Positions 7,251 through 16,720 of a stretch of 64,000 nucleotides of DNA are shown piece after piece. Each line of letters opens with the position of its first letter. Within the stretch, counting starts at the first letter, position 1. This DNA is from UBA7672 sp963784415 (lineage in GTDB: Bacteria > Pseudomonadota > Alphaproteobacteria > Caulobacterales > Hyphomonadaceae), in NCBI GenBank assembly GCA_963784415.1, contig CAWARK010000002.1, positions 248,001 through 312,000 of the forward strand, read 5' to 3'. Below the pieces are notes generated by a model. It did not search any database, was not told where the DNA came from, and saw nothing but the letters and a program-made list of their open reading frames with translations. The translations under genes and the position numbers were made by a program.

Positions 7251-10200
7251 TCAGGCGGCGGCGAGGCGCTCGGCTGCTTGCAGGTCGACCGACACGAGGC
7301 GGGAGACGCCGCGCTCCTGCATGGTGACGCCGAACAGGCGATCCATCCGCGACATCGTCACCGCGTTGTGGGTGATGATGATGAAGCGGGTTTCTGTTCG
7401 GGTGCGCATTTCTTCAAGCAGGCGACAGAAGCGATCGACGTTGGCGTCGTCGAGCGGGGCGTCGACCTCGTCCAGCACGCAGATGGGAGCCGGGCGCGAG
7501 AGGAAGACGGCGAAGATCAGCGCCGTGGCTGTCAGCGCCTGTTCGCCGCCCGACATAAGGGAGAGCTGGCCGAGGCGCTTGCCCGGGGGCGAGGCGTAGA
7601 TTTCGAGGCCGGCATCCAGCGGATCGTCGGACTCGGTCAGGCGGAGTTCGGCATGGCCGCCGCCGAACAGGGCCACAAATAGCGAGCCAAAATGGCTGTT
7701 CACTTGGGTGAAGGCGTCGAGCAGGCGCTGGCGGCCATCCATGTTGAGCGCGTCGATGCCTTCGCGCAGGCGGGCGATGGCGGCGACCAGATCGTCGCGC
7801 TCCTCGATCTGGAAGCCCATCCGTTTGGAGATTTCAGTGAGCTGGTCGTCAGCCTCCATGTTGACGGCGCCGAGCTGGTCACGTTCGCGGCGCAGCTGGG
7901 CGAGGCGCGTGTCGAGGACGTGTGCGTCGGCCGGGCCTTCTTCGGGGGCGGGCGTGTCCTCATCGCCGTGTTCGACGCGGGCGGCTTTGGCGGCGGCAAG
8001 GATGGCGGTGACGCGGCCTTCGAGGTCTTCGAGTTCCTGGTCGAAGGCGGCGCGAACCTGTTCCGCGATTTCGGTTTCGCGGCGGATGGCGGCTTCGAGC
8101 CGGGCTTCGGCACGGGCGAGGGTTTCGCGCGCATTGCCGGCGCTGTCGCGCGCGGCGCGGGCGCCGAGTTCGGCTTCGCGCAGCATCGCTTCGGCTTCGG
8201 CGAGCGTGTCGGCGCGGTCGCGGCGCGTGCGTTCGGCGGCTTCGAGATTAGCGGCGAGTTCATCGAGCCGCGCCTGCAGGGCTGCGGGCTGGTCCTTCGC
8301 CTGTTCGAAGGCGGCGCGCACGTCGGTGAGTTCGCGGGCGATGGCGTCGAGGCGGGCGGACGCTTCATTGCCGCGCGCGAGCCATTCGTCGCGGTCGTGG
8401 GAGAAGGCGGCGCGCTGGGCGGAGGCGCGTTCGGCCTCGCGCTGGAAGCGGTCGAGTTCGGCGGCGGCGTTGCGTTCAGCGTCACGCGCGCTGCGCACTT
8501 TGGCGGCGATGGCGTCGAGGAGGTCGCGGTCGCGATCCGACGGCGCGGCAGCGGAGGCGGCTTTCGCGGCAGCGAGAGACTTTGCGGCGGCGTCGCGTTC
8601 CGTCGTGAGGCGCTGCACGCTGTCGCGCATGGAAGCAGCGCGCAGGGACAGGCGTTCGACATCCTGTTCGGCGCGGATGGCGGCTTCGTGCGCTTGGGCA
8701 GAGGCGCGCGTGAGGTCCGGCACGTTGCGGCGCGAGGCCATCAGTGTGACTTCGGCGTCGGTGAGTTGCTTGGAGGCTTTCGCGCGATCCTCGGCGGCGA
8801 GGTCGCGGACGACGCGGGCGGTCGAGATTTCGGGGACGAGCGCTGCGCGGCGGGCGCGCTGTTCGAGTTTCTCGGCGGAGGTCAGGGGGGCGTCGGAGGT
8901 GCGGACGAAGCCGTCCCAGCGCCAGAGATCGCCTTCGCGGCTGACGAGGCTCTGGCCGGGAAGGAGCTGCGTGAGAAGCGCGAAACCGTCGGCGCGTTCG
9001 ACGAGCCCGCACTGGGTGAGGCGCGGGTGGAGTTCGGCGGGGGCTTCGACAAGGTCGCTCAGCGGTGTCGCGCCATCAGGAAGGCGGGCGGCGATGTCGC
9101 CGTGGCGGCCGGACCAGTGGACGGGCGAGGCTATGTCTGTGGGGGCTTCGAGATCGTCGTCGAGCGCTGCCGCGATGGCGCGTTCGAGGCCGGGGGCGCG
9201 GACACCGTCCATCACGGGCGGGGCGGCTGTGGCTGCGAGCTGGCGTAACAGGCGGTCGAGGCCTTTGAGTTCGGATTCCAGCTCACCGACCTTGCGCTCG
9301 GCGGCGAGCAGCGGTTGTGTCAGGCGGGCTTCCAGCGCACGGGCGTCATCGACAGCGCGGAGGGCGGTGTTGAGCGTAGACTGCGCGGCCTGCGCTTTTT
9401 TCTCCGCATCAGCGTGGCGCGCGCGGGCGGTCTCAAGGGCGGCGGTGAACTTTGCCGGATCGCCGATGGCGGCGAGATCGGTTTCGGTGCGGGCAAGTTC
9501 GGCGGCGATGCGCGTGTGGCGTTCGTCCTCGCGCTTGAGGGCGGCCAGGGCGGCGGCGGCTTCAGCTTCGGCGCGGGCGAGGGCGGTTCGGCGCTGGTCG
9601 GCTTCCTGCTCGAACGCTTGCAGGTCGGCCATGGCAGCGTCGACCAGCGCTTCCAGTTCTGCTTCCCGCGCTGCTTGCGCTTTCGGATCATCGGGCGGCA
9701 GGGCGGCGAGGGCTTGCGTGGCGCGATCGGCGCGGGCGGCGGCATCGTCGCGCTGGATGGTTTCGCGCGTCGAGGCTTCCAGCAGGCGGGTGATGTCGCG
9801 ATCGAGGCGCTGGACGAGATCGCGCGCGGCGTCGCGTTCGCTTTCAAGTCGGGCGAGTTGCACCTTGATGACGCCGAGATGGCCGGCGACTTCGGCCTCG
9901 GCGGCGCGCAACGGGTCGATGGCGGCGCGGGCTTCGAGTTCGGCGGTCGTGGCGCGTGTGACGGTGGAGACGGTGGATTGCTCGCCGGTCTTCGCCTGTT
10001 CGAGCGCCTTGCGGGCGTCGGTGGTTTCGATAACGGCGCCGCGCCAGCGGGCGGCGCCGAGACGGGCTTCGAGTGCGCCGATCTCGTCGGACAGCGCGCG
10101 ATACTTGCGGGCCTTGCTGGCCTGGCGCTTGAGCGCGTTCGCCTGCTTCTCCACCTCGGCCATGATGTCGGCGAGCTTGGCGAGGTTTTCGTCGGCGGCC

Positions 10201-10754
10201 TTCAGTTTGAGTTCGGCTTCGTGACGGCGGGCGGCGAGACCGCCAATGCCGGCAGCCTCTTCGAGGATGCGGCGGCGGTTCTGCGGCTTCGCGCCGATCA
10301 GCTCCGAGATCTGGCCCTGGCGGACGAGGGCGGGCGAGTTGGCGCCGGTCGACGCGTCAGCGAACAGGAGCTGCACGTCCTTGGCCCGCACGGTGCGGCC
10401 GTTGATCCGGTAGGACGAGCCTGCGCCGCGGCGGAGCATGCGGCGGATCTCGATCCTGTCTTCGTCATTGAACTCGGCGGGGGCGGAGCGGTCGCGATTG
10501 TCGAGAAGGAGCGTGACCTCCGCCATCTCTCTCGCTGGACGCTGATCGGTGCCGGAAAAGATCAGGTCGTCCATCTCGCCGCCGCGCATCGCGCGAGCCG
10601 ACGTTGCGCCCATCGCCCAGCGCAGCGCTTCGAGCAGGTTGGACTTGCCGCAGCCGTTCGGGCCGACAATGCCGGTGAGCCCCTCTTCGATCGGCACATC
10701 CACCGGATCGACGAAGGACTTGAAGCCCGCGATCTTGAGGCCGATCAGGTGCAC
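7251..10754 (-). CDS. smc: Chromosome segregation SMC protein
   Basis: The 1167-residue SMC ATPase has the full family layout. An N-terminal ATPase half carries Walker A GPNGCGKS (31-38) and RQGQISELI. Two very long coiled coils rich in Ala, Glu and Arg flank a hinge near residues 510-630. The C-terminal half has the LMSGGEQALTATAL signature and Walker B CVLDEVDAPLDD. SMC with ScpA/ScpB compacts and segregates the chromosome; ScpAB are not in this window. The start is GTG at 10754, giving HLIGLKIAGFKSF directly after the start residue as expected. Large antisense frames here are artefacts of the GC-rich coiled-coil code. Confidence 0.97.
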   Translation of the reverse strand: MHLIGLKIAGFKSFVDPVDVPIEEGLTGIVGPNGCGKSNLLEALRWAMGATSARAMRGGEMDDLIFSGTDQRPAREMAEVTLLLDNRDRSAPAEFNDEDRIEIRRMLRRGAGSSYRINGRTVRAKDVQLLFADASTGANSPALVRQGQISELIGAKPQNRRRILEEAAGIGGLAARRHEAELKLKAADENLAKLADIMAEVEKQANALKRQASKARKYRALSDEIGALEARLGAARWRGAVIETTDARKALEQAKTGEQSTVSTVTRATTAELEARAAIDPLRAAEAEVAGHLGVIKVQLARLESERDAARDLVQRLDRDITRLLEASTRETIQRDDAAARADRATQALAALPPDDPKAQAAREAELEALVDAAMADLQAFEQEADQRRTALARAEAEAAAALAALKREDERHTRIAAELARTETDLAAIGDPAKFTAALETARARHADAEKKAQAAQSTLNTALRAVDDARALEARLTQPLLAAERKVGELESELKGLDRLLRQLAATAAPPVMDGVRAPGLERAIAAALDDDLEAPTDIASPVHWSGRHGDIAARLPDGATPLSDLVEAPAELHPRLTQCGLVERADGFALLTQLLPGQSLVSREGDLWRWDGFVRTSDAPLTSAEKLEQRARRAALVPEISTARVVRDLAAEDRAKASKQLTDAEVTLMASRRNVPDLTRASAQAHEAAIRAEQDVERLSLRAASMRDSVQRLTTERDAAAKSLAAAKAASAAAPSDRDRDLLDAIAAKVRSARDAERNAAAELDRFQREAERASAQRAAFSHDRDEWLARGNEASARLDAIARELTDVRAAFEQAKDQPAALQARLDELAANLEAAERTRRDRADTLAEAEAMLREAELGARAARDSAGNARETLARAEARLEAAIRRETEIAEQVRAAFDQELEDLEGRVTAILAAAKAARVEHGDEDTPAPEEGPADAHVLDTRLAQLRRERDQLGAVNMEADDQLTEISKRMGFQIEERDDLVAAIARLREGIDALNMDGRQRLLDAFTQVNSHFGSLFVALFGGGHAELRLTESDDPLDAGLEIYASPPGKRLGQLSLMSGGEQALTATALIFAVFLSRPAPICVLDEVDAPLDDANVDRFCRLLEEMRTRTETRFIIITHNAVTMSRMDRLFGVTMQERGVSRLVSVDLQAAERLAAA

Positions 10755-10861
10755 AAGCGGTTCCGTTTGGCCCCGGAATCCGGGGGTTTTGCCCCTCTAC
10801 GGGCGGGGCCGGGCAGGGTCAATCCTTGTCGCCGGTGGGGCGACGGCAAGGCTTCCAAAAG

Positions 10862-11515
10862 CTAGTTTGGCGCAGCAGGCGTGGCCGCCTTGGCTAATTC
10901 CGCGTCGATGGCGGCGGCGAGGCCTTCGAAGGTTTCGATCTCCAGCTTCTCGCCCTTGATGACGAAGCTGGGCGTGCCGGTGATGGAGGCGGGGGCCGCC
11001 TTCACGCCTTCGCGGGTCAGCTTATTGATTTCCTCGCTGTCGAGGCATGTGCCGACCTGGTCGTGCGTGAGGTTGTACCTGGCGCCGATGGCGAAGAATT
11101 CCTGCAGCAGCGCGGGCGGATTGGAGGCGAGTTCGAACAGCTTGTCCTGCTCGTCGAACAGGGTGTCGATAACGGCGAAGAAGTTCTGCTCACCCGCGCA
11201 ACGCGCGATAGCGGCGCCGGCGAGCGAGATGCCGGTCGGCTGGGTCGGCATCACGGCCCAGGCGAGCTTCACCTTGCCGGTGTCGATGTACTTGTCCTTG
11301 AGCTGCGGAAACACCTCGTCGTGGAACGCCTTGCAGTGGCTGCAGGTCGTCGAGGCGTATTCGGTGAGTTCCACGGGCGCGTTGGGGTCGCCGAGTACGG
11401 GCACGCCCAGGAAGGGCGAGATCGGCACGACCTTGTAGGACTCCAGTGCGGGCTTCGCATCGCAGGCAGCGAGCAGAAGCGCGACCGCGGCGAGTGCTAT
11501 GCGGGAACGCGTCAT
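10862..11515 (-). CDS. DsbA-family thiol:disulfide oxidoreductase lipoprotein (second of pair)
   Basis: The 217-residue protein has a lipoprotein signal: a short basic N-terminus, then VALLLAAC with C18 as the lipid anchor. The thioredoxin-fold active site is C58-S-H-C61 (STTCSHCKAF), and the cis-proline loop is ITGTPSFVI. It should act in the periplasm, tethered to a membrane. The ATG at 11515 is chosen because it begins the signal peptide and sits one base after the stop of the upstream paralogue. The frame is open further upstream, but that is hydrophilic and overlaps the neighbour. Similar genes next to smc/mutY are common in alphaproteobacteria. Confidence 0.9.
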   Translation of the reverse strand: MTRSRIALAAVALLLAACDAKPALESYKVVPISPFLGVPVLGDPNAPVELTEYASTTCSHCKAFHDEVFPQLKDKYIDTGKVKLAWAVMPTQPTGISLAGAAIARCAGEQNFFAVIDTLFDEQDKLFELASNPPALLQEFFAIGARYNLTHDQVGTCLDSEEINKLTREGVKAAPASITGTPSFVIKGEKLEIETFEGLAAAIDAELAKAATPAAPN

Positions 11516-11516
11516 C

Positions 11517-12311
11517 CTATTGCGCGGGCGGCGTTGCGGGAACAGCCGCGCCGTCAGCCGGCGCCGTGGGGGCTGCCAGGGCCGGCGCACCGCTCAGCTT
11601 GGCGTCGATCAGTTTCGACAGGTTATCCCAGTTGTGATCTTCGACCTTCTCTTCGTTGATGATGATCGTGGGCGTGCCCTCGATCTTGTATTTTTCAGCG
11701 CCGTCATTGCGCGATTGCTTGATCGAGGCGCGCAGCTCGGGCTGGAAGTCGATGCAGGTGCGCATCTCGTCGATCGTGATGCCGTGGCGGGTCGCGATTT
11801 CGGCCACGAGCGGCAGCGCCTTGCCGTCGCGCGCTGCGTCGAGCAGGTCGCCCTGATTGCCGAACACGTCGTCGACGATGTCGTAGAAATGCTCGGCGCC
11901 CTTGCAGCGCGCGACCGAGGCAAGCACGACACCGAAGCCATCGCCGGCCTTGCCGTCCGGACCGGCTTCGAGCGGGTAGTCGCGGTAGATGTATTTGATC
12001 TTGCCGGTGTCGATGTAGGTCGCCTTCAGGCGCGGGAATATCTGCTTCGCGAAGTCGCGGCAGACGTGGCAGGTGAGGGCGGCGTATTCGATCACGACGA
12101 CCTTGGAGTCCGGGTTGCCGAGGACGACATCGCCGATGATCGGCGAGACAGGCACCGGCTTGAAGTCTGACTTGGGCTGGTCTGCAGAATTGAGAAGGGC
12201 CCCGCCGTTATCGCCGCAACCGACGAGCAAGGTCGCCATCAGCAGGGCGGCGCCAAGCTTGAGCGGGCGGCGGGCAAGCACGGATGCAAACGTCGAAACT
12301 GGGGAAATCAT
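11517..12311 (-). CDS. DsbA-family thiol:disulfide oxidoreductase lipoprotein (first of pair)
   Basis: The 264-residue paralogue of the next gene has lipobox LLVGC (C32), active site C81-H-V-C84 (LTCHVCRDF) and cis-proline IEGTPTI. The CHVC dipeptide is close to the CPHC type but differs at its first residue, which in the DsbA family tunes redox potential. The C-terminus carries an Ala/Pro tail of about 25 residues ending PATPPAQ. The gene ends one base before the second DsbA-like gene, so the two are co-expressed. Substrates are unknown. Confidence 0.9.
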   Translation of the reverse strand: MISPVSTFASVLARRPLKLGAALLMATLLVGCGDNGGALLNSADQPKSDFKPVPVSPIIGDVVLGNPDSKVVVIEYAALTCHVCRDFAKQIFPRLKATYIDTGKIKYIYRDYPLEAGPDGKAGDGFGVVLASVARCKGAEHFYDIVDDVFGNQGDLLDAARDGKALPLVAEIATRHGITIDEMRTCIDFQPELRASIKQSRNDGAEKYKIEGTPTIIINEEKVEDHNWDNLSKLIDAKLSGAPALAAPTAPADGAAVPATPPAQ

Positions 12312-12400
12312 TGCGGGCGTTCCTCGGATTTGCGCTGGTTGTGGCCAAACTGGCGGGGCGGGTCAACGTGGCGTAGTTCGCAAAGCCGTTCCCGAAGACG

Positions 12401-12931
12401 TTACCCCTTGCGGACGCCGGTAAGGATCGCCTCTCCGAGCGATGCCAGGGCTGTGCGCAGGCCGGGGGTGCGAACCGGGGCGAGGGACTTCACGAGGGCT
12501 TCGCGCTGCTGGGGCGTGAGCGGGCGGGGGATGATGAGGGAAAGCTGTTTGGGCGGGGCGGTCTGGATGATTTTCAGCGACTTGATCTTCGAGCCGGACG
12601 CAAGGTTCACCCGCTCCAGGATGTGATCTTTCGAGTGCTGGATGATCGGGGCGGCAGCCGACGGCGCGCGCAGGTGGAGAACATTGCCGCCTTTGGACCG
12701 GGAGACGCGGACGGGCTCGGTGATGGCGGCGAGCTTCAGGCCGACGATTTCAGGCCACCGCGATTTGAGAGTTTCGGGCGCCGGCCCGGCTTCCTTCAGG
12801 ATCGGACGCAGCGCCTTCTGGAGGGCAAAGCCCATGGGCTGGGAGGTGCGATAGACGGGGCGGGCGTGCGTGGTCGCGAGACGTTCTTCCGCCTCCCGCT
12901 CCTTTTCGCGCTCGTCCCAGTCGATGGTCAT
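12401..12931 (-). CDS. DUF721 (DciA-type) protein, predicted helicase-loading factor
   Basis: The 176-residue protein matches the DUF721/DciA family. Its core is FALQKALRPILKEAG, then SRWPEIVGLKLAAITEPVRV and VLHLRAPSAAAPIIQH. DciA proteins are the ancestral bacterial loaders of the replicative helicase DnaB where DnaC is absent. Its place between mutY and the DsbA genes near smc is conserved in many alphaproteobacteria. The ATG at 12931 has an AGAG just upstream; a second in-frame ATG at 12973 would add 14 residues. The role here is by family, not shown by this sequence. Confidence 0.82.
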   Translation of the reverse strand: MTIDWDEREKEREAEERLATTHARPVYRTSQPMGFALQKALRPILKEAGPAPETLKSRWPEIVGLKLAAITEPVRVSRSKGGNVLHLRAPSAAAPIIQHSKDHILERVNLASGSKIKSLKIIQTAPPKQLSLIIPRPLTPQQREALVKSLAPVRTPGLRTALASLGEAILTGVRKG

Positions 12932-13009
12932 GTCTCTTATTGCCACCGAACCGGTTTCGTCGGAATGGCCCATATCACATAAGGACTGGGTCAGCCGCGC
13001 GCAGGATAT

Positions 13010-14098
13010 ATGGCCGCTCACAGCCTGAAGAAGATGCTCACCGCTGTGGATCGCTGGTACCGGCGTCAGGGGCGGAGCTTGCCGTGGCGGGTAGGGCCGA
13101 AGGCGCGGGATGAGGGTGTGAAGCCAGATCCGTATCTGGTGTGGCTGTCCGAAGTGATGTTGCAGCAGACAACAATTCCCCATGCGACGCCGTACTTCGA
13201 CGCGTTCCGCAAGCGGTGGCCGACGGTCGGCAAGCTGGCCAAGGCGAGCTGGGACGATGTGTCAGCGGCATGGGCTGGGCTCGGGTATTACAGCCGGGCG
13301 CGCAACCTTCATGCCTGTGCACAAGCGGTCGCGGTGCGGGGCGGTTTTCCACAGGACGCGAAAGGGCTGCGCGAGCTGCCGGGGATCGGGCCTTACACGG
13401 CGGCGGCGATTGCCTCGATTGCGTTCGACGAGCGGATCGCGCCAGTCGACGGAAATATCGAGCGGGTTGTCTCGCGGTTGTGGGCGATCGGCTCCGATGG
13501 GACGGAGGCCGGATGGCGTGCGGCCAAGGTCGTGATTGCCGGCAAGGCGCAGAACATGGCCGACGCGCTGCCGCTGGACGGACGCGCGGGCGATCTGGCG
13601 CAGGCACTGATGGATCTCGGCGCGACGGTCTGCACGCCCCGCAACCCGAACTGCCTGATCTGTCCGATCTGGGATTTCTGCGAAGCGCGGAAAGAGGGCG
13701 AGCAGGAACGCTATCCGGTGAAGGCAGAAAAGAAAGCCACGCCGACGCGGTTCGGCTCGGCGTTTGTGCTGACGCGTGGCGATGAGGTGTTGCTGGTGCG
13801 CCGGCCGCCGCATGGATTGCTGGGTGGAATGATGATGCCGCCATCGAGCGCGTGGGCGGAGGAAAAGGGCGAGGCGCTGGAGGGCGCGCCGGGGGCGTTT
13901 GCCTGGGAGCGCGTTGGTGAAGTGCGCCACGTGTTCACGCACTTTGCGCTGAAGCTTGATGTGTGGACGGCAGAGGCCGGGGCACGGTCGAAGGTCGATG
14001 GGGAGTGGATGACGCATGCGGATGCGCTCGCTGCGACACCGACTGTGGGGCGGAAGGCGCTGGCGCTTGTGCTGAAGGCTACGGCGAAGCGGCGATAG
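13010..14098 (+). CDS. mutY: Adenine DNA glycosylase
   Basis: The 362-residue base-excision repair enzyme removes adenine mispaired with 8-oxoguanine. The catalytic glutamate is E48 (SEVMLQQT). The helix-hairpin-helix LPGIGPYTAAAI is followed by VDGNIERV with D147. The 4Fe-4S ligands fit C-x6-C-x2-C-x5-C at C208, C215, C218 and C224. A C-terminal Nudix-like domain (about 240-355) recognises 8-oxoG. It is divergent from the DUF721 gene, and its 3' end overlaps the convergent TauD-like gene by 20 bases. Confidence 0.97.
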   Translation: MAAHSLKKMLTAVDRWYRRQGRSLPWRVGPKARDEGVKPDPYLVWLSEVMLQQTTIPHATPYFDAFRKRWPTVGKLAKASWDDVSAAWAGLGYYSRARNLHACAQAVAVRGGFPQDAKGLRELPGIGPYTAAAIASIAFDERIAPVDGNIERVVSRLWAIGSDGTEAGWRAAKVVIAGKAQNMADALPLDGRAGDLAQALMDLGATVCTPRNPNCLICPIWDFCEARKEGEQERYPVKAEKKATPTRFGSAFVLTRGDEVLLVRRPPHGLLGGMMMPPSSAWAEEKGEALEGAPGAFAWERVGEVRHVFTHFALKLDVWTAEAGARSKVDGEWMTHADALAATPTVGRKALALVLKATAKRR

Positions 14099-14915
14099 TT
14101 GTTCGATGCAGCACGCGGTCGTGGCCGGCATAGCCGCCGGTGGCGGCGTGGAGGACGGAGCGGTTGTCCCACATGAGGAGCATGTTGGATTTCCACTTGT
14201 GGCGGTACTGGAATTCCTCGCGGCTTTGCCACTGGTAGAGGTCGAGCAGGAGGGGCGTCGACTCCGCTTCGGTCATGCCGTCGATGCCGATGATGTAGCC
14301 GAAGCAGGAGAACAGGCCCTCGCGCGCGGTCTCGGGATGCTTGCGGATAAGCGGATGCAGGAACGTCTTCTCCGCTTCGTGTGAGACGCGGATGTCCATC
14401 GAGCGGCCGGTGTCGCGTGCGCCATACTGGCCGTCAGGCGCGTAGGCTTTCACGGCGGAGTGGATCGCGATGCGGCCTTCGAGTTTTGCGCGCATGGATT
14501 TGGGCATCGCGTCGAGGGCTGCGTGCTGGTTTGCAAACAGTGTGTCGCCGCCGATGGGAGGAATGGTGATGCCATAGAGGCACGTGCCGGCGGGCGGGCG
14601 CGGCTGGAAGCTCCAGTCGCTGTGCCAGTTCTCTGCAAACAAGGGCGAGGTCTCGTCGGCCTTGCGCATCACGGCGATGACGTGAGAGCGGCCGGGGATC
14701 GGCGCGATGAAAGGGTCGTGGCCGAAACCGCCGAAGGCGATGGTGTAGCGTTCGAGATCGTCGTCGGTCATGTGCTGGTCGGGGAAGGCGAGCACGTGAT
14801 GCTTGAGCCAGGCGGCGCGGATGTTGGCGACGTCTTCCGGCTTCAGCTGTTTCGACAGGTCGATGCCGGTGACGCTGGCGCCGCAAGCCTGGCCGGATGG
14901 TTCGACATGGATCAT
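14079..14915 (-). CDS. TauD/TfdA-family Fe(II)/2-oxoglutarate dioxygenase
   Basis: The 278-residue non-haem iron dioxygenase has the metal triad H98, D100 (WHSDWSF) and H256 (VLHAATGG). Arginines R267 and R271, eleven and fifteen residues after H256, are placed to bind 2-oxoglutarate. TauD/TfdA enzymes hydroxylate sulfonates, phenoxyacids, carnitine-like compounds and others, so the substrate cannot be named. It follows the acyl-CoA ligase gene on the same strand at 39 bases, so the two may act together. The 3' end overlaps mutY. Confidence 0.9.
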   Translation of the reverse strand: MIHVEPSGQACGASVTGIDLSKQLKPEDVANIRAAWLKHHVLAFPDQHMTDDDLERYTIAFGGFGHDPFIAPIPGRSHVIAVMRKADETSPLFAENWHSDWSFQPRPPAGTCLYGITIPPIGGDTLFANQHAALDAMPKSMRAKLEGRIAIHSAVKAYAPDGQYGARDTGRSMDIRVSHEAEKTFLHPLIRKHPETAREGLFSCFGYIIGIDGMTEAESTPLLLDLYQWQSREEFQYRHKWKSNMLLMWDNRSVLHAATGGYAGHDRVLHRTTIAASP

Positions 14916-14953
14916 CGCAACGTCCTCCAGCTGCCAAGTCTAGCAGGCGGCGA

Positions 14954-16573
14954 TCAGTCCGATAGGGCGGTGGCGTAGCGTGAACGCAGCACTTTCTTGT
15001 CGATCTTGCCGGTTGCCGTGAGGGGCACTGCGCCGAAGATGACCTTGTCGGGCTTCCACCACTTCACGATGCGCGGTTCGAGATAGGCGTAGACGGCATC
15101 CTCGCTGAGTGTTTCGCCGTCGTGGGTCTCGATGACGAGAATGGGGCGCTCCTCCCATTTCGGATGCGGCACGCCGACGACGGCGGCGATTTTCACGCCG
15201 GGGCAGGCGACGGCGATGTTTTCGAGGTCGATAGAGGAGATCCATTCGCCGCCGGACTTGATGACGTCCTTCTTGCGATCGGTGATGCGCATGAAGCCGT
15301 GCGTATCGATGGTGGCGATGTCGCCGGTGTCGAACCAGCCGTCGGCGGCGGCGGCGTCGACGGGTTGCTTGAAGTAGCGCTTCACGACCCACGGGCCGCG
15401 CACGAGGAGCGCGCCGGAGGCTTCGCCATCCCACGGCAGGTCCTTGCCATCATCGTCGACGATCTTGAGTTCGATGCCGAATTGCAGGCGGCCCTGACGC
15501 GTCCAGATCGCTTCATCCATTGCGTCCTCGCCTTCTTCGGCCAGCGAGGGCGTGGGCGTTGCGACGACGCCGAGGGGGCAGGTTTCGGTCATGCCCCAGA
15601 TCTGCAGGACACTGACGCCGTATTGTTTCTTGAACGTCTCCGCCATCGCACGCGGGACGGCCGAGCCGCCGATGACGAGGCGTTGCAGAGTCGCGGGCGA
15701 TTGGCCGTTCTTTTCGAGCCAGGCGAGGTACATCGTCCAGATGGTGGGGACGCCGCCGGAGAAGGTGACGCCTTCGTTGGCGATGAGGTCCTGCAGGCTG
15801 GCGCCATCCATCTTGTCGCACGGCATGACCAGCTTGCAGCCATTGATCGGCGCGCCGAAGGGGAGGCCCCAGGCTGTTGCGTGATAAAGCGACGAGCACG
15901 GCATCACCACGTCGAATGCATCGAAGCCGAAGGCGCCGGCGAGGCCCGACGCCATTGCGTGCAGCACGACGGCGCGGTGTGAATAGAGCACGCCTTTGGG
16001 ATCGCCGGTTGTGCCAGAGGTGTAACAGAGGAAGGCGCCGGTGTTTTCGTCGAGCGTGGGCCAGCTGATGTCAGCTCTCTCTTTTGCGATCAGCGTTTCA
16101 TAGCTTTGTGCGTTGATCGTGCCGGGCGTGGTGCGCTGTTCGTCGGATAGCATGATGAAGGTTTTGACGGTGGTAAGTTGTGGCGCGATGCGTTCGACGG
16201 TGGTGAGGAAGTTGCGGTCGAACAGGAGGATCGCGCTTTCGGCGTGGTTGATCGTGTAGACGATCTGTTCGTCGAACAGGCGCGGGTTGGCAGTGTGCAG
16301 CACGGCGCCGAGTCCGGGGACGGCGTAGAAGAGTTCGAAATGGCGATGGGTGTTCCACGCCATGCTGGTGACGCGGTCGCCGGCTTTGACGCCGAGGCTC
16401 CTCAGGGCGTTGGCCGTTTGCGCGGTGCGGCGGAGGCTGTCGGCGTAGGTGTAGCGATGGATCGGTTCATCGACGAGGCGCGAGACGATCTCGCGGCGGG
16501 CATGGGCAGAGGCCGCGAACTTCAGGATGTCGATGATTTGCAGGGGCGGCGTCTGCATCAATCCGGCGGTCAT
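14954..16573 (-). CDS. AMP-dependent acyl-CoA synthetase (long-chain fatty-acid ligase type)
   Basis: The 539-residue ANL-superfamily ligase activates a carboxylic acid to acyl-AMP and then acyl-CoA. The P-loop is CYTSGTTGDPKGVLYSHRA, and the A5-type motif is IWGMTETCPLG. The C-terminal hinge is ITDRKKDVIKSGGEWISS, and the catalytic lysine region is PLTATGKIDKKVLR. The ATG at 16573 is chosen for a GAGG eight bases upstream; the open frame to 16633 is unlikely coding. Similarity of layout favours medium or long-chain acids, but specificity is not visible. It precedes the TauD-like gene in the same direction. Confidence 0.92.
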   Translation of the reverse strand: MTAGLMQTPPLQIIDILKFAASAHARREIVSRLVDEPIHRYTYADSLRRTAQTANALRSLGVKAGDRVTSMAWNTHRHFELFYAVPGLGAVLHTANPRLFDEQIVYTINHAESAILLFDRNFLTTVERIAPQLTTVKTFIMLSDEQRTTPGTINAQSYETLIAKERADISWPTLDENTGAFLCYTSGTTGDPKGVLYSHRAVVLHAMASGLAGAFGFDAFDVVMPCSSLYHATAWGLPFGAPINGCKLVMPCDKMDGASLQDLIANEGVTFSGGVPTIWTMYLAWLEKNGQSPATLQRLVIGGSAVPRAMAETFKKQYGVSVLQIWGMTETCPLGVVATPTPSLAEEGEDAMDEAIWTRQGRLQFGIELKIVDDDGKDLPWDGEASGALLVRGPWVVKRYFKQPVDAAAADGWFDTGDIATIDTHGFMRITDRKKDVIKSGGEWISSIDLENIAVACPGVKIAAVVGVPHPKWEERPILVIETHDGETLSEDAVYAYLEPRIVKWWKPDKVIFGAVPLTATGKIDKKVLRSRYATALSD

Positions 16574-16720
16574 GGCGTTCCCTCGAATTTTTCGGGAACG
16601 TAGAGCGAGTGAGCGCAGGGGGGAAGCGGGCATGCGGGTGCGATCCCTGCGGCTGGGGCCGAGGGGTGGGTGCGGGATGTGGCCTGAGCTAGATCAGGCG
16701 GAGTTTGCGCAACAAGAACC

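Noticed and set aside
7708..10224. 838-codon plus-strand frame inside smc, and a 518-codon frame beside it
   Set aside because: Both are antisense shadows of the Ala/Glu/Arg-rich SMC coiled coil; their products are Ser/Arg/Ala or Gly-rich with no domain.
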